Source: Holophagaceae bacterium UBA706 (GTDB taxonomy: Bacteria > Acidobacteriota > Holophagae > Holophagales > Holophagaceae). From it: 11,143 bases of DNA. Under the pieces are notes generated by a model, which was not told where the DNA came from, made no database searches, and saw nothing but the letters and a program-made list of their open reading frames with translations. The stretch covers positions 1-11,143 of the forward strand of contig DBME01000156.1 in NCBI GenBank assembly GCA_002298155.1. Reading direction: 5' to 3'. The first letter of the stretch is position 1. Every line of letters starts with the position of its first letter. The position numbers were made by a program, and so were the translations under genes. Of this stretch, positions 1-6,858 are shown piece after piece.

Positions 1-1814
1 ACGGCATTGACGCAGAGGTTCATGATGGCGTGGGTGAGGGAACTGGCATCGCCGCGCATGGGGTGCAGATCCGGCGCCAGGTCGATGTCGAGCCGCACCT
101 GGGCCAGGGTGGTGCGTTCCAGCAGCTGGATGTCCTCGTTGAGGATGGTGTTCAGGTCGAGCACGCGCGCTTCCGCGGAGCTCATCCGGGCGAAGTTCAG
201 GAGGCTCTTGACCATTTTGCCGCCCCGCACGGCGGCCTTGGAGATCGTCGCGAAGGCCTGGTAGGTCGGCGTTCCCTCGGGCAGGATCTCAAGGTTCGCC
301 GAGGCCAGTCCCAGGATGGCGCCGAGCACGTTGTTCATGTCGTGGGCGACCCCTCCCGCCAGGACGCCCAGGCTTTCCATCTTCTGGGCCTGCATCAGCT
401 GGGCCTGGAGCAGGCGCTGCTGCTCCTCGCTTTCCCGCCGTTCCGTGATGTCCTCCGAGGTGCCCCACATGCGGTAGAGACGGCCGTTCTCCACGATGCC
501 CGTGTCGTTGTTGAGGAAGAACTTCCTTCGGCCATCCGGCGCCACTTCGATGGTCTCCAGGTTCTCGGTCTGGAATCCGGAGGTCACGAAGGTGCGCAGC
601 GAACCCCGGTTGACCGGGCTGTCCGTTCCGCCGTGGAGTTCAAGGAGGCGCGTGCCGATGAGGCGTTCCGGCGCGTCCAGGCCATACATGCGGGCGAGGG
701 CGAGGTTGCATTCGCCCACGTACCCGTGCCGGTACAGCGCATCGATCATCTCCTCCAGGGGAAGGGAGGTATCGATGGGCTCGTCGAATTCCAGGCAGTA
801 GATGCCTTCCCGGCTGTGGCGGATGAAGGCGAACAGGCGCTCCTGGCTTTGGCGCAGGGCTTCCTCGGCCCGCTTGCGTTCGGTGATGTCCCGCCAGACG
901 CAGTGGTAGGTGCCGCTTTCCCCAGAGGGGATGAACTGCGCGGTCACGTGGATGTTGCGCAGTTCCCCGGTGCGGGTGCGGTGGATGGTCTCGAAATCAT
1001 CGGTCCCCGCCTGCAGGACCCGGTTCACGTGCTCGGTGATCTCCCCTGGTGATTCCAGGGCATCGATGTCAGCCATGGTGAGGCGGGCAAAGGCCTCCCG
1101 GGTGTAGCCCAGCTGGCGGCAGGCCTGGTCGTTGAATTCGACGGGACGCTTGGTGGCGGGATCCAGCACCACCACCCCGTCGGGGCCGTGGACGAAGAAG
1201 GTCCGGTAGCGCTCCTCGCGTTCCCGAAGGGCTTCCACATTGCGCCGACCGGCTTCCTGCACGGACAGGATCCGGCCGATGAGCAGGGTTGCGAGCGGAT
1301 AGGCGAGTAGGACGGGGAGGGCCAGCCGGCGCAGGGTGGCGGGGCCCATCCCGGCGGGCAGGGTGAGCATCAGCAGGACCATCGTCAGATGGACGAGGAT
1401 GCCCAGGGAGAGGAGCCTGCCCGTGGACGGCTCCTCGCCCGCGACCGCCGAAGGGCGGTGGAAGGCGACGCCCAGGAGGCTTGCCGTGACGATCACGAGC
1501 AGGCCCATCACGACGCCGGGGCCCCCGACCGAGAAGCGGTAGGCGGCCGCCAGCAGGGCGGCCACGAAGGCGGGCAAGGGACCGAAGAACATCCCGCACA
1601 GGCTGAGCATCACTGACCGGCCGTCGAAGATGAGTCCGGGCCCCAGCACCAGCGGCCGCATCATCCCGATCACCGTCGCTCCCCCGAAGAGCAGCCCCTG
1701 GAGGATGGATCCCCAGGGCCTTCCGCCGCGCCCCTGGCGCAGCACGCCGGACAACACGCTCAAGGCCACGAGGATCGCCAGGTTGTACAAGAGGTCTACG
1801 GTATGGGCGATCAC
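1..1814 (-). CDS. Membrane-bound sensor histidine kinase (5TMR_LYT, two PAS, HisKA), 3' partial
   Basis: Signal-transducing histidine kinase whose C-terminus lies beyond the window; about 604 codons are visible. Residues about 5-190 are hydrophobic and contain the GMMRPLVLGPGLIFDGRSV and GMFFGPLPA segments typical of the LytS/YhcK-type 5TM-5TMR_LYT membrane sensor domain. Two PAS domains follow (about 200-315 and 325-455), each ending in a DITER motif, the second after MWGTSED. The H-box reads GGVAHDMNN with phospho-accepting His491 near base 344. The N-box begins at the window edge (MNLCVNA), so the ATPase domain is mostly missing. HDxNN-type kinases are often hybrid, so a receiver domain may follow. 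The GTG at 1814 is the first usable start after an in-frame TAG at 1860-1862; its Shine-Dalgarno is weak. It follows the decarboxylase after 95 bp with a possible promoter of its own, so it may not belong to the operon. The signal sensed is unknown. Confidence 0.88.
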   Translation of the reverse strand, partial: MIAHTVDLLYNLAILVALSVLSGVLRQGRGGRPWGSILQGLLFGGATVIGMMRPLVLGPGLIFDGRSVMLSLCGMFFGPLPAFVAALLAAAYRFSVGGPGVVMGLLVIVTASLLGVAFHRPSAVAGEEPSTGRLLSLGILVHLTMVLLMLTLPAGMGPATLRRLALPVLLAYPLATLLIGRILSVQEAGRRNVEALREREERYRTFFVHGPDGVVVLDPATKRPVEFNDQACRQLGYTREAFARLTMADIDALESPGEITEHVNRVLQAGTDDFETIHRTRTGELRNIHVTAQFIPSGESGTYHCVWRDITERKRAEEALRQSQERLFAFIRHSREGIYCLEFDEPIDTSLPLEEMIDALYRHGYVGECNLALARMYGLDAPERLIGTRLLELHGGTDSPVNRGSLRTFVTSGFQTENLETIEVAPDGRRKFFLNNDTGIVENGRLYRMWGTSEDITERRESEEQQRLLQAQLMQAQKMESLGVLAGGVAHDMNNVLGAILGLASANLEILPEGTPTYQAFATISKAAVRGGKMVKSLLNFARMSSAEARVLDLNTILNEDIQLLERTTLAQVRLDIDLAPDLHPMRGDASSLTHAIMNLCVNA

Positions 1815-1856
1815 GTCCGGGTCTCGATTCCACGGTTGGGGAGGAGGGGTCTCAGC

Positions 1857-1885
1857 ATCCTACCAGTGGCCGGGCGGTTTGTTGA
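1857..1885 (-). promoter_or_regulatory. Possible sigma70-like promoter for the histidine kinase
   Basis: On the minus strand a TCAACA box (1885-1880) is separated by 17 bp from TAGGAT (1862-1857). Each matches the sigma70 consensus at four of six positions. A TG precedes the -10 in the extended -10 position. It lies in the 95-bp gap between the decarboxylase stop and the kinase GTG. This is a pattern match only, and promoter consensus is poorly known in this kind of bacterium. Confidence 0.35.
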
Positions 1886-1909
1886 AAGCTGGAAAACCGG
1901 AATGAATTC

Positions 1910-3313
1910 CTAGTTGAAGAGATCGTGATACCCATCACGGGCGAACATGACGGTGCAGCTGCCGTCCTCGTCGGCCAGGAGGCGGGACGGGCGGGGGTAG
2001 GCGTTGGCGTTGGAGGCCATGAGATGTGACGTGTAGGCCCCGGTGTCGTGGATCACCAGGGTGTCGCCACGGACGGGCCGACGGTGGAGCGGGACCTTGT
2101 ACCGGGCCAACAAGTCACCGGAGAAGCAGAGGTTGCCGGCCACGAAGGTCTCGAAGGGTTCGGGGTCCGCGGGGCCGTCCAGCACGTCCCAGCGGTTGGG
2201 GAGGCCTTCCAGCATGGCGTCGGCGTGGCTCGTCACGCCCATCTCCACGGTGACCAGGTTGTGCGCGCCGGCCGCCCTGCGCACATGGGCGACCCGGCAC
2301 AGGGTGATGCCGGCGTCCTCGGCGATGCTGCGCCCGGGTTCGATCACCAGCTCGGGGGAGCCCAGGGCCTCCAGGGCCTTGAGGACCGGCACGGAGCGGC
2401 CGTCCACGGTGGTCTCCCCACCCAGCACGGCCCGGAGCATCTCCGCCTTGGGCCACGGGGAGTGGAACGCCTCGCCATGCCAGCTGGCAGGGTCCAGGGC
2501 CCCGTCGGGTCCCCGGTCGAGGCCGCCGGTGCCCAGGTTCCAGGCGAACCCGTCCTGGGCGGCGGTGCGGCGCCGGAGCTCGTCCCAGGCATGGGCGTCC
2601 AGGTAGTTCACCGGGAAGCCGCCTCCCAGGTTCAGGATGGGGCAGGCGCCCACCCGGTCCCGCAGCACGGCGCCCAGTTCGAGCAGCGTCCCCAGCACGG
2701 CCAGGTAGGGGGCGGGGGAGGTGATCTGGGAACCGATGTGGGTGTGGAAGCCCAGGATCCGCAGCGAGGGCCAGGCCGCCAGATTCTCCAGCACGGCGGG
2801 CGTCTCGTCCACGGGGATGCCGAACTTGGACCAGCGTCCGGCCGTGAAGATGGCGTCCCCGGTGACCTTCCCCAGGTCGTAGCCGCTCAGGCGCAGGATG
2901 AGCCGCGGCCGCACCCCCAGGGACCGCGCGGCCGCCTCGGCCAGGTGCAGGTCCTCCACGGAATCGGCCACGAAGAGCATGTCGCCGGCCAGGGCCTCGC
3001 GCACCAGGCCATCCTCCTTGCAGTTGCCGTTGAGGTCCAGGGTGGCGGGGGCCATGCCCGCCTCCAAGGCGCAGCGGGCCTCGAAGGGGGAGGTCACGTC
3101 CGCCCCCGCCCCCTCCGCGCGGATCGCCGCCAGGAGGGCGGGGTGGGCGGCGGCCTTCACGGCGTAGCGGATGGCGCCCTTGGGGTACAGGTCCGCGAAG
3201 GCGGCCTTGAAGGCGCGGACGTTCTCCCGGATGCGGGGAAGCCAGGTGATGTGCAGCGGAAGGCCGTGGTCGGCGATCCACGCCCGGGCGGGACGGCCCA
3301 GGATGCCGGTCAC
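1910..3313 (-). CDS. Fold-III PLP-dependent amino acid decarboxylase (LysA-like)
   Basis: A 467-residue cytoplasmic decarboxylase of the alanine-racemase-fold group that holds diaminopimelate, ornithine and arginine decarboxylases. The PLP lysine is K53 in RYAVKA. Other family marks are GFHTHIGSQ (188-196), the phosphate-binding LNLGGGF (227-233), EPGRS (325-329) and GAYTSH (425-430). The catalytic-cysteine motif is C396 in CFSGD, where diaminopimelate decarboxylases usually have CESGD; this argues against plain LysA function. About 70 residues between GGGFPVNY and EPGRS look like an insertion relative to LysA. The GTG start overlaps the iadA stop by 4 bp (GTGA), which indicates translational coupling. 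Behind a cyanophycinase and IadA, an arginine-type substrate is attractive, but the sequence does not establish it. Diaminopimelate, lysine, ornithine or a carboxy-polyamine remain possible. A database would probably label it diaminopimelate decarboxylase. Confidence 0.88.
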   Translation of the reverse strand: MTGILGRPARAWIADHGLPLHITWLPRIRENVRAFKAAFADLYPKGAIRYAVKAAAHPALLAAIRAEGAGADVTSPFEARCALEAGMAPATLDLNGNCKEDGLVREALAGDMLFVADSVEDLHLAEAAARSLGVRPRLILRLSGYDLGKVTGDAIFTAGRWSKFGIPVDETPAVLENLAAWPSLRILGFHTHIGSQITSPAPYLAVLGTLLELGAVLRDRVGACPILNLGGGFPVNYLDAHAWDELRRRTAAQDGFAWNLGTGGLDRGPDGALDPASWHGEAFHSPWPKAEMLRAVLGGETTVDGRSVPVLKALEALGSPELVIEPGRSIAEDAGITLCRVAHVRRAAGAHNLVTVEMGVTSHADAMLEGLPNRWDVLDGPADPEPFETFVAGNLCFSGDLLARYKVPLHRRPVRGDTLVIHDTGAYTSHLMASNANAYPRPSRLLADEDGSCTVMFARDGYHDLFN

Positions 3314-4473
3314 TCGAAGGTGCCCTTCACCAGGGCCTTGCGGGCCTTCATGAGCACGCGCCCCTTGGCGATGACGGAGTGGACGGTCAGGTCGCGGGGA
3401 TCCAGCAGGACCAGGTCGGCGTCCATGCCCGGGGCCAGGCCGCCCTTGCCCTTGAGCTTGAACAGGCGCGCCGGGTTGGAGGTGATGACCTGCAGGGCGG
3501 TGGCCAGGGGCAGGCCCTCCTTGAGCACGGCGTCGCGCACCTCGGCGAACAGGCTGGTGACGCGGCCCACGCCCAGGCCCTTGATGCGGCCCATGGCGTC
3601 GAAGTCGGGCAGGCTGCCCTGGCCGTCGGAGGTGAAGGTGATGTGGCCCGGATCCACGCCGGCGTCCAGCATGCGCCGCAGGCCCTCGGAGGGCTTGACC
3701 TCGCCGGCCTCCATGTAGGCGGGCACGGTGGAGGTGGTGAAGTCCACGAAGCCGCCGGCCAGGGCATAGGCCGTGCCCTCCTCGAAGAGGTCCGGGTTGC
3801 GGTTGATGTGGGTGGGCAGGAACTGGCGGGGGGGGATTTCCGTCTCCACCAGAGCCCGGCGCAGGAATTCCAGGCCGCGGCGGCCGTCGCCCAGGTGGAT
3901 GTTCACCAGGCCGGCCTTGCCGGAGAGGATGCCGCCCCGGCGGGTCTCCCCCGCCAGGCGGATGAAATCCTCGAAGGTGGGCTGGGAGGACCGGTGGTCG
4001 GACAGGGCCACCTCGCCCACGCCCACGATCTTGTCGATGAAGAGCAGGTCCTGCTCCACGCTGCCCGTGAGGGTGCGCAGGGGGACGGCATAGTGCCCGG
4101 TGACCAGAAAGGTGCTGATGCCCTCTTCCTCGAGGGCCTGGGCCTTGGCCAGGAGGCCGCCCATGGTGCGGGTGATGCCGTCAGTGCCCAGGCAGCCCAC
4201 GATGGTGGTGACGCCGCCCTGGATGGCATCGGAGATGGGCAGTTCGGGGGTGCGGGTGGAAGGGCCGCCCTCGCCGCCGCCGCCCATGATGTGCACGTGG
4301 CCGTCGATGAAGCCGGGCACGGCGATGAGGTTGCGGGCGTCGATGACCTCGCAGTACCGGGCGGGGACCCTGATGTCCGGATGCATGCGGAGGATCTTGC
4401 CGCCGCCGGCGAGGACATCGCACCTTCCGTCGGGGGAGGGGCTGTGGATTTCGGCGTTCTTGATGAGAAGCAT
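3310..4473 (-). CDS. iadA: Isoaspartyl dipeptidase (beta-aspartyl peptidase, M38)
   Basis: A 387-residue amidohydrolase-superfamily enzyme that hydrolyses beta-Asp-X dipeptides to aspartate plus X; E. coli IadA has 390 residues. It has no signal peptide, so it is cytoplasmic. Known IadA active-site residues recur at near-constant offset: H59 and H61 (E. coli H68, H70), E68 (E77) in GGGGEGG, Y128 (Y137), R161 (R169) in SDHRSS, H193 (H201), H222 and R225 (H230, R233) in PTHINRN, D283 (D285) and S287 (S289) in TSDGQGS. The bridging carboxylated lysine (K162) is replaced by E154. ATG start with GGAG six bases upstream. It begins 20 bp after the M14 gene and overlaps the decarboxylase by 4 bp. In the pathway it would split beta-Asp-Arg released by the neighbouring cyanophycinase. 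Family assignment is firm; the preferred dipeptide is inferred. Confidence 0.95.
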   Translation of the reverse strand: MLLIKNAEIHSPSPDGRCDVLAGGGKILRMHPDIRVPARYCEVIDARNLIAVPGFIDGHVHIMGGGGEGGPSTRTPELPISDAIQGGVTTIVGCLGTDGITRTMGGLLAKAQALEEEGISTFLVTGHYAVPLRTLTGSVEQDLLFIDKIVGVGEVALSDHRSSQPTFEDFIRLAGETRRGGILSGKAGLVNIHLGDGRRGLEFLRRALVETEIPPRQFLPTHINRNPDLFEEGTAYALAGGFVDFTTSTVPAYMEAGEVKPSEGLRRMLDAGVDPGHITFTSDGQGSLPDFDAMGRIKGLGVGRVTSLFAEVRDAVLKEGLPLATALQVITSNPARLFKLKGKGGLAPGMDADLVLLDPRDLTVHSVIAKGRVLMKARKALVKGTFE

Positions 4474-4493
4474 CTGCGACTCCGGGGCCTGGG

Positions 4494-5963
4494 TCAGGGA
4501 AGGCGCCAGACCGGAAGGGTACCATCGGGACGGGCCAGGGCACTGAATTCCTTGTAGCTGTATAGCCCGTACAGAAGGCAGGGTTCAAGGACGCCCAGCA
4601 CGCAGCGGCCCAGGGGCTGCGACAGGGGGACCACGAGGGATCCCGCGGGGAATTCCCGATCGGCGGCCGCGTCCCGGGCCACGATCTGGCGGTGCTCGTA
4701 CCGCCCGTAGAGGTCGTCGTAGGACTCCTCCACGCGCAGCAGCCGGCACCGCTCGGCTTTGAAGGTCTCGGGTCCCGCGCAGACGCGGTAGGTGAAGCCG
4801 TGGCGGTCCAGGAGGGCCCGGAAGGGGGCTGCCGAGGAAGCGTCCACCACGTAGGCCGAGGGCGTCGCGACGCTGGCCTTCACTACCAGGTCGGTCATCA
4901 GGCTGGGGGTGGGGATCTCCAGGACGCGCCGGGTGGCGCGGTCCACCACCTTGACGGTGCGCACCTGGCCATCCAGGTTGGCCCAGAAGAAGTTCGTGGC
5001 CGTGAAGGGGGGCAGGGGCGCCTTGCGGGCGGCTTCGCTCAGGGCCTCGATGCGGGCGCGCGATGCGGGATCGCCCAGGAGGTAGCGGTACAGCCGGGTA
5101 TAGGCGTCGGCGCGCACGCCCAGGTCGCCGGGCGCATCCGGCCCGCGGCGCACGCCGCATTCGATGATGAAGGAGAGCGCCCCCATGCAGCCGATGCTGT
5201 TCCGGCCGTCGTCCATCTCGGTGGTGGAGGGCCGGATCTCCTCCAGGGGCGGCAGGCCGCCCACGGTGTAGCGGGTATAGGGGTAGCCCGCCTCCTCCAT
5301 GACCCGCCGGGCCCCTTCCACGCGGACCAGGGCCTGCTCCTTGAGGGCTTCGGGGATCCAGGGCGCGTTCAGGCCGTCCATGGTGATGAGGGGCCAGCAG
5401 TCCCAGCCGCGGGCGTCCCAGTCCTTTCCGTCCCGGGTGAACTCGTGGCTGTCCACGGCCAGGTGGGGCAGGATCCTGCGGGCCACCCGGTGCAGGGCCT
5501 GGGTCTCGGGCTGGACGAGGAGGATGTGGTCCCGGTTGAGGTCAGCCTGGACGCCGTTGGTGCGCCGCACCGCTTCGGCCCCATCCGGGTTCATCATGGG
5601 CATCAGGTAGAGGTCCACGTCCTCGGGGAGAAGTTCGGGCCGGTCGGCGATGGCCTTGATCAGGCAGAGCTGGGCGTCCTTGCCGGAGACCTCGTTGCCG
5701 TGCTGCTGGGCGTAGAAGAGCACCCGGAAGTGCGCCTTGGCGCCGCCGCGGTTGAGGTGGACCAGGTAGATGGCACGCCCGCCGTGGCTTCGGCCTTCCT
5801 CGGTGACGGTGATCAGGCCGGGCCGGGCCACCTGGCGCAGGAAGGTCTCCATGTCCCCGTGGGAGATGGTGCGGGTGAGTTCCAGGGGATTGGCGGGGAC
5901 GTTCCCCGCCCGCAGGGACGCGGCCAGGACGAGGCAGGAGAGGATGAGGCCCAGGCGCTTCAC
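4494..5963 (-). CDS. Exported M14-family zinc carboxypeptidase
   Basis: A 489-residue metallocarboxypeptidase that removes C-terminal residues from peptides. An N-terminal export signal (residues 1 to about 19, MKR then a hydrophobic stretch ending LRAG) points to the periplasm or outside. The M14 catalytic set is visible: zinc ligands H88 and E91 in QQHGNE, third ligand H173 in VDSHEF, substrate-carboxylate residues N143 and R144 in DLNRDH, and the catalytic glutamate E268 in SFIIECG. NPDG (125-128) is also typical. Residues about 320-489 form a separate C-terminal region that I do not recognise. GTG start with GGAG five bases upstream; this Shine-Dalgarno overlaps the cyanophycinase TAG, and the two genes are 8 bp apart. 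Side-chain specificity cannot be read: counting back from E268 without gaps puts Gly253 at the pocket position, flanked by D251, D252 and R254. Its place in the operon suggests peptide or cyanophycin trimming. Confidence 0.9.
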   Translation of the reverse strand: MKRLGLILSCLVLAASLRAGNVPANPLELTRTISHGDMETFLRQVARPGLITVTEEGRSHGGRAIYLVHLNRGGAKAHFRVLFYAQQHGNEVSGKDAQLCLIKAIADRPELLPEDVDLYLMPMMNPDGAEAVRRTNGVQADLNRDHILLVQPETQALHRVARRILPHLAVDSHEFTRDGKDWDARGWDCWPLITMDGLNAPWIPEALKEQALVRVEGARRVMEEAGYPYTRYTVGGLPPLEEIRPSTTEMDDGRNSIGCMGALSFIIECGVRRGPDAPGDLGVRADAYTRLYRYLLGDPASRARIEALSEAARKAPLPPFTATNFFWANLDGQVRTVKVVDRATRRVLEIPTPSLMTDLVVKASVATPSAYVVDASSAAPFRALLDRHGFTYRVCAGPETFKAERCRLLRVEESYDDLYGRYEHRQIVARDAAADREFPAGSLVVPLSQPLGRCVLGVLEPCLLYGLYSYKEFSALARPDGTLPVWRLP

Positions 5964-5971
5964 GGGGTCTC

Positions 5972-6793
5972 CTAGGGCCGTACCTTGCGGGTGGCGAGGT
6001 CGATGGTGCCGCCCGCGCGAAGGTAGTGCAGGGTGAGGCCGGTGAAACCGTCCCTGGCGAGCTTCATGCCGGAGGGCTCGAAGACCAGCACGCCGCTGGC
6101 GCCGCGCACGGTGGCGATGCCGTCCTTGACGATCAGGGCGGTGGTCTCGTCCACGCCGATCCCCATGTGGTCGGGGAAGGTCATGGCCATGCTGAGCAGG
6201 CGGTTCTCGCGGCCGCGCTTGATGAAGTGCTGGTCGATGATGATGTCGGGGGGGAGGAAGCCCATGCCTTCGCGGGTCTGGTAGCAGCCCGGGCCCATCT
6301 CCACCAGCTCCAGCTTGCCGTGCAGGTCCTCGCCCCGGAGCATGACCTTGGACATGATGGCCGCGCCGGCGCTGGTGCCGCCCACCACGGCGCCCGCGTA
6401 GTAGCGGTCCATGATGACCTTGTGCAGGGGCGTGCCGACGATGAAGTTGCCCACCAGGTCCTGGTCGCCCCCGGAGAACCAGAAGCCGGTGCAGCGGGCC
6501 GCGGCCTCGAGGATGGCCGGCGAGGAACTGTCCTCCCGCTTGCGCACGTCCAGGGGGACCACGGTGACGCCCAGGGGCTCGAGCTCCTCACGCCATTCTT
6601 TGATTTCCTCCACGGGTTCCGAAGTGGACGTGGGAACGATCCCCACCACGCCGCCCTTGCCGCCGGCGCCCTGGAGGAAGGCCTCCGCGATGTCCGGGGT
6701 GCGGCCGTGGCCGCCGACGATCACCAGGGTGCCCTTGGGGGGGGCGGCGGCCAGGAGGCAGGAGAGGAGAAGAAGCGAGAACGTCCGGAGCAT
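5972..6793 (-). CDS. cphB: Cyanophycinase (peptidase S51) with signal peptide
   Basis: A 273-residue serine peptidase of family S51. Cyanophycinases cut the poly-aspartate backbone of cyanophycin, releasing beta-Asp-Arg dipeptides. Diagnostic motifs are GGDQ (108-111), the nucleophile elbow GGTSAGAA with S141, IIDQHF with the probable catalytic H189, the RGRENRLL segment, and GIGVDETT (211-218) with a conserved glutamate. Residues 1-17 (MLRTF then a Leu-rich stretch ending LAAA) look like a Sec signal peptide. That suggests an exported enzyme, as in the extracellular cyanophycinases (CphE) of some heterotrophs; classical CphB is intracellular. ATG start with AAAGG five bases upstream. It lies 65 bp after the TonB receptor gene and 8 bp before the carboxypeptidase gene. 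S51 also contains alpha-aspartyl dipeptidases (PepE), but the length and the DQHF and DETT motifs favour cyanophycinase. Activity on true cyanophycin is inferred. Confidence 0.9.
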   Translation of the reverse strand: MLRTFSLLLLSCLLAAAPPKGTLVIVGGHGRTPDIAEAFLQGAGGKGGVVGIVPTSTSEPVEEIKEWREELEPLGVTVVPLDVRKREDSSSPAILEAAARCTGFWFSGGDQDLVGNFIVGTPLHKVIMDRYYAGAVVGGTSAGAAIMSKVMLRGEDLHGKLELVEMGPGCYQTREGMGFLPPDIIIDQHFIKRGRENRLLSMAMTFPDHMGIGVDETTALIVKDGIATVRGASGVLVFEPSGMKLARDGFTGLTLHYLRAGGTIDLATRKVRP

Positions 6794-6810
6794 GGGGACC
6801 TTTCGACAAG

Positions 6811-6836
6811 GCCCGGGCAGCGGGTCGGGGACCCGC
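6811..6836 (-). other. GC-rich hairpin between receptor and cyanophycinase genes
   Basis: The 65-bp gap after the receptor stop contains a perfect 7-bp inverted repeat, GCGGGTC/GACCCGC, at 6836-6820 with a 3-base loop. The palindrome GCCCGGGC (6818-6811) follows it on the transcript. No U-run follows, so it is not a canonical intrinsic terminator. It could slow or partly stop transcription, or protect the 3' end of a processed receptor message. The cyanophycinase Shine-Dalgarno lies just downstream. Confidence 0.55.
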
Positions 6837-6858
6837 CGCTCCGGGACCTGGGGCAGTG

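Noticed and set aside
1069..1833. Minus-strand frame of 254 codons over the kinase N-terminus.
   Set aside because: Its product is Arg/Pro/Gly-rich. The adjacent frame gives the 5TMR_LYT membrane segments and the first PAS domain.
1886..1909. Possible terminator GGAAT-TC-ATTCC just after the decarboxylase stop.
   Set aside because: A 5-bp AT-containing stem with a 2-base loop and no U-run (GGTTTTCC follows) is too weak to call.
2048..3718. Long plus-strand open frame of 556 codons opposite the decarboxylase and iadA.
   Set aside because: It is antisense to two genes with complete catalytic motifs. Its product is Gly/Val/Gln/His-rich and low-complexity, as expected for the complement of GC-rich coding sequence.
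5935..5963. Lipobox-like LSC near the N-termini of the carboxypeptidase (C10) and likewise of the cyanophycinase (C12, about 6758-6793).
   Set aside because: The hydrophobic stretch before the Cys is only 6-8 residues and continues past it, so ordinary Sec signal peptides fit better than lipoprotein signals.
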